The position numbers and the translations under genes were made by a program. This document shows, piece after piece, positions 1 through 13,204 of a DNA stretch of 64,000 bases; within the stretch, counting starts at the first letter, position 1; every line of letters begins with the position of its first letter. The notes below the pieces were generated by a model that saw only the letters and a program-made list of their open reading frames with translations, did not search any database and was not told the DNA's origin. Source of the stretch: Isochrysis galbana (lineage: Eukaryota; Haptophyta; Isochrysidales; Isochrysidaceae); NCBI GenBank assembly GCA_018136815.1, contig CM030931.1, positions 9,421,829 to 9,485,828 on the forward strand, read 5' to 3'.

Positions 1-558
1 GCCAACTGAGGCCTGTTCCTGTAACCCTTGCCAAGGTCCTAGACTTAGATGGCACTCCGTTGCAACTCATCCCGGTTTTGCCTCGCAACTGGACTGCACC
101 CCCCACGGCGCGGACATTGAGCTACCCGGCTGAAGCCAACGACAAGCTTGAGCGAAAGGACAGATCATCTTCAAGAGATGTGACAGAGGGCAGCATCTTG
201 CCCAGCGCAAATAGCAGCCTAATCATCTCAGGGTTGCTTCACGATGCCGGTGTCGCACGTTGTGTAACTCATGTTGGAGAGGACTTCCCGCATGTCGCTG
301 CAAATGATCACCAGGGTTTGAGGGATCCACGAACCGTGCTAACGGACCAACGCCTTGAGAAGCACACGGGCGACGATGCGGCCATCGACAAAGGAGCAAG
401 CGTAACCTCACAACAAGGTTGTCAAGCAGTAGGATGCGCATCGGATCATGTCGCAGCGCGCCTAGGGCCGTTGTTCGTGGATGATGATGAGGGAATGGTC
501 ATTGTAAGCGCCGGCGCGCCAGCACAACAAGTTCTACACGTCTTCCAGGTCGTTGATC

Positions 559-582
559 GGGGGGGGGGGGGGGGGGGGGGGG
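559..582. repeat. poly-G homopolymer
   Basis: An uninterrupted run of about 24 G. Similar G or C runs recur at about 1193, 1603, 2781, 7949, 13202, 13550 and 36136. Confidence 0.9.
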
Positions 583-971
583 CGCAATTGCTGCGCCGTT
601 GAAAAAAAACGCTGCAGTTGTTAATTCAACGCTCGCCTGAGGTGCGTGCTCCAATGCGGGCGCGATGCGAGAGAAGCCGAGTCAGCCACGGGTGCAAGGG
701 TCCCCTCACCTAATGCGCCCGGCTCCTACGTTAGCTACAATGCCCGCCGGAATTTCCCCGTCAGCATATCCCCCTTTCCTCCCTCCCTATGATGGCGGGA
801 TTTTTTCCTTGTCGCCAAGTGTCCCTCGTTGGATCCCCCACACATTTGAGTTCTCCGCCCACAATAGTGTTGCGGGGGAATAGGTCGATTTTTTCCTTGA
901 ATTTGTCAATATCGAGTAGCTGCGGCTCAAGGTGTCGCCGAGGCTCCGCCAGTCGCGCGGCTACGGGGCGG

Positions 972-1106
972 CGCGGGCCGCCGGACCATATCTAAGCCCT
1001 TCACCCCTATCCCTATCCCCCTAGTCGCTAGTAGTGCACGGGGGGAGTCGCCTGATGGCGGGGGAGAAGGGCCGGGGGAGTGGGGGTGTAGAATGTCTTT
1101 GCTAGC
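972..1106 (+). repeat. direct repeat copy A
   Basis: Starts CGCGGGCCGCCGGAC and ends near GTGTAGAATGTCTTT. It matches 1620-1753 in the same orientation with small indels (shared blocks AGTCGCCTGAT and GAGAAGGGCCGGG). The copies are 648 bp apart, start to start. Confidence 0.8.
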
Positions 1107-1619
1107 CGTGAAAAGTGAAAAGAAAGCAGTGGGACAGGCTTGCCTATCGCGCTCGCCTTGGCCTGTCGTGGCCAGCCCATCGCTCCAGCACCCCCCCCCC
1201 CCCCCATTCGATAGGCAGACAGGTGTAGCGTGGGGGCCCTAGGGGCTCAGGAGCGCCAGCGAGCCAGCGAGGGAGAGGCAGGGGAGGCCAGGGCCCAGCC
1301 CTCCTAGCCTCCTTTGCCCCCGTGAGCCGTGAGCTGGCCTCCAAGACCAAGAGCCTCCAAGGGGCGCCAGAGGCTAGAGGGCAGCTGGAGGCCTGCCGCA
1401 GGCGCGCCATCGCGCGTGCCGCAGGAGAGGGGAGAGAGAGCGCGGAGAAGGGGATGGGCGCGAGCGAGAGCTCCGCCCACCGAAAAATAGGTAAGTCCTG
1501 CGCCTGTTTACAAGATAAAGTCGGGACTGACTGAGGCACTGAGCCCGCCGCCTACCCGGGAGGGAGGGAGGGACAAAGGAGGAAGGGGGGGGGAGATCAC
1601 CGCGGGGGGGGGGGGGGGG

Positions 1620-1753
1620 CGCGGGCCGCCGGACAATATCTAAGCTCTTTACCCCTATTCCCCTAGTAGTGTACGAGGGGAGTCGCCTGATACTTGATAG
1701 CGGGGGGGAGAAGGGCCGGGAGAGTGGGAGTGTAGAAAGTGTCTTGCGTTAGC
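1620..1753 (+). repeat. direct repeat copy B
   Basis: Second copy of the 972-1106 repeat, diverged by substitutions and short indels. The pair encloses about 510 bp. It could be a small terminal-repeat element or a local duplication. No primer-binding site or polypurine tract was identified. Confidence 0.8.
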
Positions 1754-2507
1754 AAGTAGTGGGTCCATGGCCGCATGTGCATGTGCAGTAAGAATATTAT
1801 ACTACTACTACTAAGATTTTTTTTATTTTCCTCGGGAAATCTTCGTGGCGGCAGGTGAGCCCCCCGGGAGTTTTTCTTGGGCTTTGGAGAACGGTCAAAA
1901 ATGCACCCCGCGCGCATGGTAGTAATTATAAACCACTGTTTGACCGCCCTAACAATGGTGGGAGCGCGAGCGGGCGACGCGACGCAGGGCGGTGCGCCCG
2001 AGCGGATCGCGAGCTGTGCCATAATTTGGAAAATATAAAATATGGCTGATAGTGTCGCACTGCTTGTGTATTCACGAGCCATCTTGCTACCCCTCGAAGT
2101 CCTCTGTTCTCTTGGCCATCGTAGCACATGATGGGACAGTCAGTGGGTTGTAACATCTTTCGCCGCTCGCCGCCGTGTGTCGCCGCACCAAGCATTACAA
2201 CACGCACACAACCAACAAGTCGGTTGGGGACAGCGATCAATAGAGAAAAAGCGGTAGAGGCCAAATGCTTACATTTGGGCTCTCGTCGCGCAAAACGTTG
2301 TTAATTCACCCAAGGACATGGTGTCCTCATAGAAAACCAGTGGTAGAAGTAGACGAGGAGCACATGTACTTTGTCGTTTTGATGTCGAGATGGAGCAACC
2401 TTTGCGCACACTAGCCCCTCTCGATTCAAGAGGTCCAACTGACCATGCATCGTGTATGAAGAAGAAGAAATACCGAATGTTCGCACCTCAGACTCCGATC
2501 ATTGCGC

Positions 2508-4441
2508 TTAGGCCTCCTTTTCGCGGTCGGACCGGTCTCCCTTGAGCATTTTGACTGTCGCAGCCACCACCTTGTAGCCCCAATAGAGCTGCAAGAAGGT
2601 TAGTACCGAACAAGTGCACCCGAAGATCATCATCTGACATACAGCAGAGCACCACACAGCGAATGATGACAATGCTAGACTTTCACGTGGAAATGAGAAT
2701 ACATCAAACCGGAGGGGGAAGCCGGGGGCCGTTCCCGACTCAAGATAGTCCATTGACTGAATGTGTGCTTATCTGCTGGCGGGGGGGGGGGGGGGGGGGT
2801 ACCTGGAAGCCACCTTGAAGCTGGCCAGCGCGGTACACACTGATCAAGTCCAGCACAAGCTGCATGACGACCACGGGCCACATGACGCAGCTGCATTGCA
2901 AATTGAGGGCAAGCGAGTCAAATATTCACAGACACAAGTGGCACCTGGCCATGATTCTTGGCAGGTCAAAGAGCGGCCGCTCCAAACATCTACCGGCACT
3001 TGTGTCCCTCATGCACGGTGGGGCGGGAGGCAGTTCATGGAGGACTAGAGCGTACCGGATGAGAAGGAATGTGACCGCGAAAGACAAGCGCACGAATTCG
3101 TTGAGCGCATCACCAATCTTGGACTTCTCATGCAACGCCGGGTATTTGCGGAAAAGGTCCACGAAGACGAGCGGTACCGACGAGATCTCGACAAGGCCAA
3201 AGAAGAAGCCGGCCTATGATGGCACGCTCAGATGGGTATTTGAACACCTCGCTCACGTCCGCACCGATCCACAAGTCGTGTGCTAGCACACACTTGCAAA
3301 GCATGATATGGCTAGGTTCGCAAGCTCCGAAGACTCGCATCAATCAAAAAAGCCTCTCGTAGTGGTGTGCGTTGCCACGCGGGCATCGCGCCCTCGACAG
3401 CACGTGCCCTCGTTGCATTGAACACGCTCATATCTATACGCAGTGGATCTATCCCGCAAGACTCTACTCACCTGGTACATGAGATAAGGGCCAGAAAGAC
3501 CGCAGAGCGCAGTGGCGAGAGTGAGGCCGTGGTGCACTAGGTGCTCCAGCTTGCGCATCGATGGAACTATGAAGGTGACCATGAGGTCGAAGACCTGTCG
3601 TGGGAGGATTCGTGGAGCGAGTGCACAAGGATGCCGTGAAGGGGCTCAAATGCGCTCGATCAAATTTCAGAATCAGCACAAAAATGCCAAGAAAGACCCC
3701 TGAATGGATAACCATGTGAGGACCCAGCTGACCACCCCCGTGCATGCCCATCCACCTTGCATTGCACACCTGCATACCAAACATGAATCTCGTGAGAGAA
3801 AAGCAATCTTCGCTAGCCGCATAGAGCCGCCCGTGGGCTGATGTACCCATCGCCGCAAAGGCCTCATCGAAGAACCAGAGGCGTGCGCCATGGTACGCCG
3901 CATATGCGAACGGTACTGCAATGGTGAGCTGATGTGCCGCCACACCCACGTCTTCCGACATGGGGCTCGGAATGATGCTTAGCACAACCATCAGCACAGC
4001 CTGCAGCGCGAGCAGCCCAAAGGCCCACTGCTGCACCCATGGGTCATTGAAGGCCTGTGGGAGAGGGGCAAGCAGGAGCATCAATATTGGACACGCTCGT
4101 GCGAAGGTAACACGAGCTAAGAGTTTGGTGATGAGGCGTGCGTCCAAGACGAACGTGTGCGACCATGCAGGTACCGACCCGCCTACGTGGCTCGCTCGGG
4201 ACCGCAGAGAAGCCGCACGGCCGATCACCCTCTATGACTCACGCGCGGGCGCGGCCCTCGCTTGGGGGCCTCGATCAGCGGCAGCAGCGTGGGGTGCGAT
4301 GAGAAGGAAGAGCGCTCTTTGCTCACGAATGGGTTTGCTGGGCGGGAAGGGTGCTAGAAGAGAGGGAGCGCGCTCGGTCTCTCTCTCTCTTTGTGTGTGT
4401 ATCTGCGCGCGCGCGCGAGCGAGCGAGCGCCCACCTCCCAT
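2508..4441 (-). CDS. TLC-domain multi-pass membrane protein
   Basis: Reconstructed from six exons on the minus strand: 4441-4243, 4182-3770, 3594-3472, 3213-3056, 2890-2803 and 2633-2508. All have GT..AG introns and consistent phase, giving about 368 aa. The last five exons carry successive hydrophobic helices and the pattern expected of a TRAM-LAG1-CLN8 domain: FMFGMQVFDLMVTF, then KLEHLVHHG, then GLVEISSVPLVFVDLFRKYP, then RLSFAVTFLLIR, ending FLQLYWGYKVV before a basic, charged tail. Known TLC proteins include ceramide synthases and TLCD/TMEM56-type ER or plasma-membrane lipid regulators. The HH pair is present, but I see nothing that assigns ceramide synthase activity, so a TLCD-like role is the safer inference. 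Exon 1 (low-complexity, Arg-rich) and its ATG at 4441 are the weakest part. The donor at 2803/2802 reads GTACCCC and runs straight into a 19-bp C tract. Confidence 0.8.
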
Positions 4442-4969
4442 AGCGTGAGGCTGGGCACGACGGGCGGCGGCGGAGGAGGAGGCTTCGAGAAGAGGCCGCG
4501 CATCGGAGATCAGAATGAAAGGAGAGGGCGAGAGGCGGGGGGGAGGGGGAGGAGGGGGGGGGAGCGTGGATTCTTTTGTAAATCCGCTTTTTCTAGAAGT
4601 ACACCAATTACTTTTGCGATCCTAGATGGGGAAAACAGTGGAGGGGGCTCCAAAAACAGTAATAACAGTCTGTTTTGGCCTTTGCACAAAAACAGAGAAA
4701 AACAGTCCGAAAAACAGTACTGGAGGGGGGAAACCAAAAATCAAAAATAAAAGGGGTCCTTCGGCTATCGCCCCGTTGTCTGTCGTCCTGCCGCTAGGGT
4801 GACGGAGTGGAGGTTACGAATGGGACAGAAGGAACCGGATGGGACGGAAGGTAGGCGGCGGAAGGCACGGTATTTTGGTAATTGGCGGGCTGGATGGGCT
4901 GTTCATATCCCATGGCTGGAAGATGGATGGCGGGCAGTGGCGAGTGGCGAGGGCGAGCGCGAGGACGGA

Positions 4970-4989
4970 TTGGCTCCGGCCAGAGTTTC
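4970..4989 (+). repeat. inverted repeat, left arm
   Basis: TTGGCTCCGGCCAGAGTTTC, whose exact reverse complement is at 5461-5480. Both arms are followed inward by CGAAAT-rich sequence. Confidence 0.85.
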
Positions 4990-5460
4990 GAGAATTTTTT
5001 TTCGAAATAAGGGGGGCCAATCGCAATCAAAACTTTTTATCAAAGTAAAGGTCGATATGGCGCTGACGAAGCGAAATAAGCCCCCCCCCCCAGCCCGCTC
5101 CTCTCCCCCCCCCCCCCCCGCCCGGGGCCGCGCGCCGCGCCTTGGCGCGCTTCCGGGCACCCAAGCGCAAGCGCAAAACCGACAACGACGAGGATGGATG
5201 ATGATGATGATGATGATGACGCCCTTGAGCCCTTGAGGGCTCAGGGCAGTCCCTCCGACCCCCCAAGCTCGTCGCAGGAGGTTGGTCTCCATTTAGCATC
5301 TGAGGCCGGGGATGGCCGCGCGGCAACGCATCGGGGCCCGCGCGCGGCGACGCTTAAGCAAATTCCGATTCGAAATTAGGCCGAAATTAGACCCCTCGAA
5401 GCTCGAAATTTGATCCAACCTCATCGAAATTTCTAATCGAAATAAGGGTGGTTTTGGATT

Positions 5461-5480
5461 GAAACTCTGGCCGGAGCCAA
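5461..5480 (-). repeat. inverted repeat, right arm
   Basis: Exact reverse complement of 4970-4989. The arms delimit a ~510-bp segment that could be a small foldback or terminal-inverted-repeat element. No target duplication was recognised. Confidence 0.85.
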
Positions 5481-5505
5481 AGGACGGAGCGGACATAGCG
5501 GATAG

Positions 5506-6533
<1,028 letters not shown>

Positions 6534-6850
6534 TTAGCCCCTGGCCCCCCAGCCTCCAGCCTCCAGCCTCTCCCACGCTCGCCTCGCTGGCCTTGGGTGC
6601 CGCCCAGAGGCCCCTGTCTGCCTTGCGACCAGGGATGGGAGGGGAGTCAGTACAAGGGCAAGCCCAGTGCGGGCATGGGAGTGCGGCTCGCGACCCGCGC
6701 CCACCGGGTTTTGGGTGTTGTTGTTGAGTGCCCTGCTCATGCCAAAAGGCAGAGCGTGGGGTTGACCGACAGGCCCCCCGGAGGGGAGTTGGAGCCTGAG
6801 AGGGGGGGCGCGAGGCACCTCCCCATGCTGAACTAAGTATAAACTTAGTT
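6534..6850 (-). mobile_element. LINE 5' end fragment
   Basis: At its minus-strand 5' end it carries the palindromic leader AACTAAGTATAAACTTAGTT (6831-6850), followed within a few bases by an ATG (6826) and a Gly/Pro-rich frame. The same leader precedes the LINE ORF1 start at 12583. A diverged form precedes the ORF1 fragment at 19257. The ORF itself soon hits a stop and has no conserved domain. Assignment rests mainly on the leader. Confidence 0.45.
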
Positions 6851-7072
6851 GAGTGCAGGGGCAGGGGCCCATATTCCCAATTGCAAAATTTTCTTATTTA
6901 GTGGCAGTAGCAGCATTAGCATTAATGCTCATTTGCGTTATTATCCAAAGCACGCCTCAAGTTAATCTTTACACACGCAACTTTGTGAGGACTACACGTC
7001 TAATCTTCTCAACTCTCAACACGCGGTTGATCGAGTAGGTTGAGGCGCTCACGGGGCCTGGGATGCCAAACA

Positions 7073-9746
7073 CTATCCATCGCCGTCTGGAAAGCGGACA
7101 ACCCGTTTTCTCAACGCAGACTTGACGCCAAGCGATTGGCAGTCGCACGGGCCACGTGGACAACGAGCTGACCTGCGGTGCTCGATGGCTGTTCGGCAGG
7201 ATTCCAGCTCTTGCACGCTCAGCTTGTGTAATAGTATAAAGGTGGTGTCAACCTGCAAACAAAAATGGAAGAAGGTTTGGGAGCAAGAGCTAATACGTGA
7301 ATGAATGATGAGCATCCCCGTGTGAGGCACACGCCACAGTGCGAATGCATCCCGAACGGCAGGCATGTAGGCGCGGCCCAAATGCTGCAATGTCAATGAG
7401 GGCAGAAACAACCCTTCTGAGTCCTTCCGTGCAAGCGCTTAGAGGCTTCCGACGTGCATGGCAAGCACACCTCGCACACTGACAAGGCATATTCGCCGGT
7501 ATTCCGGAAGCGGATGGCGCTGGGCTTGTGCAATGTAACGCTCGCGTTCGGACCGACGAGGGCCCCAATCAAGGCGTCTTCGATGGGAGGAAGCTGAGGC
7601 AAATTCACAAACGGGTGAGATCGCATTAGAGAGGAATGTAAACGGCTGGAGAGTAATATAGACGGTGAGTACCGGATCCTTTCCATTGTAGGTTTACCAA
7701 GCTCCACGTATTCTTGTTGATGAGATTAAAGCCGCGCGAGAACATCATCACAGGCTCACCTCAGGCAATTGCGCAGCTTTTTTCACTGCAACCTCAACAA
7801 GGTCGCGGGACAGCACGTAGCCCGCGCCTTGCATGTATGGCGCGTAGATCCTTCCTAGTGCAGACAAGGAGTTGGAAAGCCTGATGAGTCCAACAGTGTC
7901 GTTCCAGCTAGGATCTTTGCGTGTCGACCCCTCCTTACCATTTCATCGCCCCCCCCCCCCCCCCCCGCGCGCCCATTTCGTTCGCCCAATGGCAATTCGC
8001 TCAAAGCCTGAAGACCCTCTGGACCAGGCAGTCTGAGCGGGATGCTTGGGTCGTCCATTTGGATTCAACACCATCACAACGAAATTGACAAACGCCTCGC
8101 AAAGCACTCTAGCTCGATCGACGGCAATCTGAAGTGAGAAATTCTCGCGCCACCCGAGACAGATATCAAGACTCTCAGGCGATTGGCCTCGACGGCTTCA
8201 GAAAGTCTACGCGCCACGTCTCGCCGCTGAGACGGCATGGGGATTCTGTCACCCTGCACCCGAATCTCCAAACGAGTGCAAGACTTCACCTCCAAACAAT
8301 CTAACGTAGGCCTCGTCTTCCCACTTGGCATCGACTGAGCGTTTCTGCTCTAACCGGGTTTGCGTAACAATGCTGCGAGGAAACAGAAAGCACCGACACA
8401 ATACCATCACAAGTTGCTTACAAGCGGGCAGCGCAAGAGCCGGTATTCGCCTTTCCATGGCCTGGAGACAAGGGCACGGTGCGTGCTTAGGCAACTCACA
8501 ACACCTGCGATTCTTATTTCTGTATCCTAGATACAACCCCGCCCTTGGAAGAGGTCGCAATAACTCGAGTAGGCGCGCGAGGCAAACAAAGCTGTCGTCA
8601 TCCGTCTTGAGTAGAAATTTGAATGAAAGCGAACGAAGAGCCCAATCGAAGGCACCGATGACCTGTGCAAGTGTAGCCACGAGATGACGATTCAATCCTG
8701 GTTAGAGACACAATTTTTTACAGAGTGCAACGTATCTTGCAATGTGGAAGTCTTGAGTCTACCTTCTCAGAAATAGCACGATAATCATCATTCACAGGCA
8801 GCATCAGCAAATCGCCTGCGCCTCCAAGTCGCTCACGCCTGGCGCCGCCCATCACAAAATAGTGGCGCACAGCACATCGAGGAGGCCCCTTGTCACCCCA
8901 TATCCGTTGGGAGGCGCTCAAGCTGGGATAGGAAGACGGGGCACCAAGCCCAACTTCGCTGCGTAGCCATGCCCGGCGCAAGGCCATCCGCTTCTTCCCA
9001 GGTGAGAGTTCAGGCCTCCGAGAAGAGAGAATCAAAATAACAAGATCATACGAGGGTAGGTGGCCGGAAGGCAAATGGTGTTCATGTTGGTCGCCTAGGA
9101 TTCCTGAGTTGAGTGGTGAGTCCAGACCCCGCGCCAAGGCTTGAGCGGCCAAGCCACGAGGCACGAGTGATACCGACGAGCCGGCCTCTTGTGCGAGTAG
9201 AAGCGAGGCAGCAGAGGGCGGTGGCGACGGTGGGCCCAGCTCTGCAGCAAGGCATTCCTCTTCCGGATGGAAGGTTGGCTGTTGGCTCGAGGCTTGCACA
9301 TCGGTGCCCCTTCGCACTCGCGGGAGCGATGGTGGGCTCGTGCGCGGTGGAGATGTATCCGCTGGCCGTCTAGGATGTGAAAAATGCTTGTGTGGGCTGC
9401 GAAACCACCGCACCTCAGCTGCTGCAGGCGGAGCACTGCTCGGCGGCTCTAGCGATGCGTCATGCACTTCTTGATGGAGCAGCGTGCCAGTGACATTAGC
9501 ACTCTCACTGTACTCAGGTATTGGATCCGGTTGGATCGTCTTCAATCCGTCGCCTGCACCACCAGGCTCATCCTCGTCAGCAGCGCTAGGGGTAACCTCG
9601 CTCGCCACACCGATGGGCCTCCAACCTGCTGCAGGCGTGATGGAGACCAGGCTAGCGGGCGAGTGCAGCGTGGAGCTGCTGATCCAGAGGGCGATGCCCC
9701 CGACGCCCACGAGTCCAAGCGCGGCCGCTCGAGCGCCCTGGCCCAT
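7073..9746 (-). CDS. beta-1,3-galactosyltransferase-like protein (GT31)
   Basis: Six exons on the minus strand, all phase-consistent: 9746-8763, 8662-8505, 8372-8290, 7854-7760, 7593-7471 and 7252-7073, giving about 540 aa. The ATG at 9746 opens a type II signal anchor (hydrophobic residues about 8-24), then a long Pro/Ser-rich stem. The catalytic domain follows the GT31 order: RRAWLRS (about 255), RHYFVMGG, PVNDDYRAISEK, LLKTDDDSFV (the DxD-type metal/UDP-sugar site, about 349-351), YAPYMQGAGYVLSRDL (about 411), PPIEDALIG (about 441), and a terminal ILLHKLSVQELE block. Members are Golgi-lumen enzymes that add galactose or N-acetylhexosamine in beta-1,3 linkage; acceptor and sugar cannot be told here. 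An upstream in-frame GTG is not a credible start. The C run at 7949 is intronic. Identity of the family is secure, the exact ends slightly less so. Confidence 0.88.
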
Positions 9747-9881
9747 GGGTTCGCCTCTCCCACGCCCCACGGCGCAAGATGCCCCACTGCGCAAGTTGGG
9801 CGCGCCCGTCGGAGTCGCCGCACGCACGATTTGTCTCCATGTACTGGGGCGCTGATGTGAAATAGGTAACTAGTAGTAGTA

Positions 9882-10504
<623 letters not shown>

Positions 10505-11141
10505 CAATCTTTATTTAGTAGTACTTAATACTATTTATGCAGGAGACGACGGGCACTCTGGACTCTGGGTTGGGGGCGACCTTCGAGCTTCGAGCGAGCA
10601 TTTTGTACCAGTGGAGAGAACGAGGGTTATTAGTTATTACGGGTTACGCTCGAGCTCGAGCAATCTGGAATCTGGGTGGAATGAAAGATCAAAGATCCCC
10701 AGAACGCTTGCTCCCATGCACAAAACTTTGACTTTGACAAAACCAGGCACTAACTAGCACTAGCACCAGGCAAGCGGATTTGTTGGTTGCATTCAAGCCT
10801 GCTTGCTTCTTGCTTCTTGGAATGAATATTCGGATAAACGATATACGAAAAAATCTTTTGAAGAGTCAGGGCTATCGCCAATGCCAATGGCCGTCTATGT
10901 AGGTACTAGTACTAGTACTAGTGCTAACTACTTCCCTATTTCCTATTTCTATTTCGTTGCCCTTTATTATATTAATCAGAGATTGCGGACTGCACCACCT
11001 CAGGTTCACTAGTTATTTTTGACTGATGACTGATAACAATACCAATACCCCCTAATAAGTATAGCCTAATGCCTAATACCCCTAATACTAATACCCCCTT
11101 TTGAAGACGATGGTACAACTTCTAGTTGCAGAGCTACAGAG
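10505..11141. other. AT-richer intergenic stretch, nothing recognised
   Basis: Contains short CTAATACCCC-type repeats at 11041-11100 and an ACTAGT triplet at 10903-10922. No gene is supported. Confidence 0.5.
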
Positions 11142-12583
11142 CTACCTCCCCTCCACCGCTTCTCCCCCCCCCCCCCCCGCTATCCTTCTCGCCTCGCCAC
11201 CCCCCTTCCCCTTGGCCTTGCCCCTTACCGTTTTGTTGTCGATGGTGAGAACGATCTTGCGCGGGAAATTGCCCGAGAGGAAGGTTCCTTGCGCTGCGGA
11301 GACGTAGAGGTGCCAGCGGGTAGAGTGGGCTACTTTCGACACGAAAGTGCCTGACTCACCCTCGAGTTTCATCCGTTCGCGGTTCCCCTTTAAGAAAGTG
11401 AGGCCTTGTGCCTCAACCGCTTTGACGAGTGAGCTTAGATTGATTTTCGATGCTTGTGCGAGGCCGTCCGCCTCGACCACGATGTGGGCCGCGACGTCTT
11501 GGAGCGCCTCGTAAAGGGCCTTACGAGAGGAGGTGCCTTTTTTGTTGAGCTTTTCTTCGATGGAGTCCACGCTGACGCGCACGGGGATGTCTTGGCCCAA
11601 GGCGCGGATGATGGTGAGGTCGCCGTATTTGGCCTTGAACTGTTGCGCGCAGTCTTCGTTGACTGCTATGTGCCACGGGCCCCTCGCCGAGCGGGCCCAG
11701 AAGTCTGGCTCGGGGTCAACTCCCTCGAGTTCTAGGAGAAGTTCGACGATGGCGGCGTACACCGTCGTGTCCTGGATTATGATGTCTCCGGCCTGGTGGA
11801 ATGAGAGCTCGAAGGTGGCGTCTGAATCTGTGATGGTGTTGTCTTCGTCGGAGTCTTGCCCCTGTGAGGCAGGGATGGGGGTGTCCGTACTCAGTGTCGT
11901 GCGGGCGCGGGCAGTGAGCGGTGTCATTCGGCTCTGGTCTCTCCCAGGGGGGTCGTACATTTGTGTCTCATGCGTGCTGCGTGCTGAGTGTGAGGGGGTG
12001 CCTCTGGAGAGTGTGTTGTGCGTTGAAGTGGAGTGGATATTGTGCCCATAAGGGCCACCCGGCCTCGGGCCGCGCTGCCGGAGCAGCGCGGCCCTTGCCA
12101 GGGCGAGAGGGGCCTCTGCCATAAGGCATGCCCAATGGAAGGGTGGCTGCATGAGCCTGGCATTGATGGGGTGCTTCCAGCAGCCTGCTGTCCCCCATGG
12201 GGGAGGCCAGCTTGGCTGCCATGGGTGATGTGGCCGGGGCCACGGGCCGTGTGCCTAGATGGGAAATACGGTGCTGGGGCCTGCAAATACAGCCAAATAC
12301 ATATGTATTTGGCCTCCGGCCAAATACATTTCAAATACATTCGAGGCCTACAACCCAGGACGCGCTTCAAATACAGCCAAATACATATGTATTTGGCCTC
12401 TGGCCAAATACGGTGAATACGTATTTCCCATCTAGGGCCGTGTGGCGCGACCGGAGTCGCACGCACCTGCTCGGCCTCGGTGGGCGGACGCGGCCGCTTC
12501 GACAGCGGCTGCTCCATGGGCGCTGGTGGGGCGCCCTCGGCGGGGGGCCCGAAGGAGAGGGGAGTCGCGGCGGCGCGCTCCAT
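11142..12583 (-). pseudogene. LINE ORF1 copy, interrupted by a MITE
   Basis: From the ATG at 12583 the frame encodes a Pro/Ala-rich N-terminus (MEQPLSKRPRPPTEAEQVR) and, after the MITE at 12254-12436, continues in the frame open to 11142. The C-terminal part has GPWHIAVNEDCAQQFKAKYGD, a helix-rich segment, LTFLKGNRERMK, RWHLYV and FPRKIVLTIDN. The same series occurs in the ORF1 at 20566-22089 (GPWIFYV, QFKAAYGD, HVLRGNQQRVK, WHFYVY, FPRTFHVTLDD), so the two are homologous. This copy stops near a C tract at 11163 and lacks the Cys-rich tail and any ORF2. I do not recognise the domain as the RRM or esterase ORF1 types. Confidence 0.75.
12254..12436. mobile_element. hAT-like MITE, 183 bp, 8-bp target duplication
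   Basis: Perfect 17-bp terminal inverted repeats (CCTAGATGGGAAATACG at 12254; mirror ending at 12436) are flanked by GCCGTGTG on both sides (12246-12253 and 12437-12444). The interior is built of AAATACA/TGTATTTGG units in both orientations. An 8-bp duplication is typical of hAT elements. Removing the element plus one duplicate rejoins the surrounding ORF1 frame. A related right end is at 33647-33663. Confidence 0.9.
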
Positions 12584-12588
12584 CGCGT

Positions 12589-12604
12589 CTAAGTATAAAC
12601 TTAG
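12589..12604 (-). promoter_or_regulatory. palindromic LINE leader motif
   Basis: CTAAGTATAAACTTAG, 6 bp upstream of the ORF1 ATG at 12583. An almost identical palindrome is at 6831-6850. It could be part of the element's transcribed leader or a core promoter. Its role is inferred only from conservation. Confidence 0.45.
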
Positions 12605-13140
12605 TTGAGTTGTAGACTTGTAGTTGTAGAGCATTCTGCATTGTGCATTGTGTTAGCTAGCATACCTAGTACCTAGCTAGCCACATACACACATACACCG
12701 GACGGGCCTTGCGCCAACCGCGCATACTTTACCCCGATCGCGATCGCGTGGGGCAGGGGCTTTATTGCCATCAAGAGGTTACGGTCCCTCAGCCTCAGCA
12801 CCAACGTTCAACCGGTACGGACAAGAAAGCCAAAACATTATTCACGTAATCACCCGCATACATCAATCAAGCACAAGCATCAACTCCCTGGGCAAGGGGC
12901 AAGGCCCGGTCCCCTACTTAGTAGGAGTACATTGTGAGCGGGGCTTACCGCTTTTCCGCTTTCCGTTCTGAGTGAGCAGAGGAGTACTTTAGTAACTCTA
13001 CTCGTACACAGTTGCCCACCGCGCGCAGCCGAACGAACGGTGGCGTGAGCAAGGAGGAGCTCGCTCTCTCTCTCTCTCCCCCCCCCCATCGCTCTCTGCC
13101 TCGCTCCATCCTCTCTCCCTCTCTCTCTCTCTCCCCCCCC

Positions 13141-13204
<64 letters not shown>

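Larger units (their letters stand above)
1..2507. other. gene-poor stretch, no supported gene
   Basis: I see no reading frame with recognisable domain content here. Open frames on both strands are short and mostly follow GC-rich low-complexity sequence. The stretch holds a 24-bp G run (559-582), a C run near 1193-1206, G runs near 1587-1620 and a ~130-bp direct repeat described separately. The interval just before 2507 is the 3' flank of the TLC-domain gene, which reads on the minus strand. A minus-strand frame around 230-520 has several protein-like stretches broken by stops, so a decayed or intron-split gene cannot be excluded. Confidence 0.5.

Noticed and set aside
60-602. 180-aa plus-strand frame ending in poly-Gly
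   Set aside because: Starts at a non-ATG codon, ends in the G homopolymer and shows no domain; the opposite strand looks equally protein-like but is broken by stops.
3464-4228. 254-aa uninterrupted minus-strand frame as the TLC protein
   Set aside because: It begins at GTG and reads through two introns; splicing restores the expected TLC helices.
8718-9827. Start of the GT31 gene at 9827
   Set aside because: The codon is GTG; the ATG at 9746 immediately opens a type II signal anchor.
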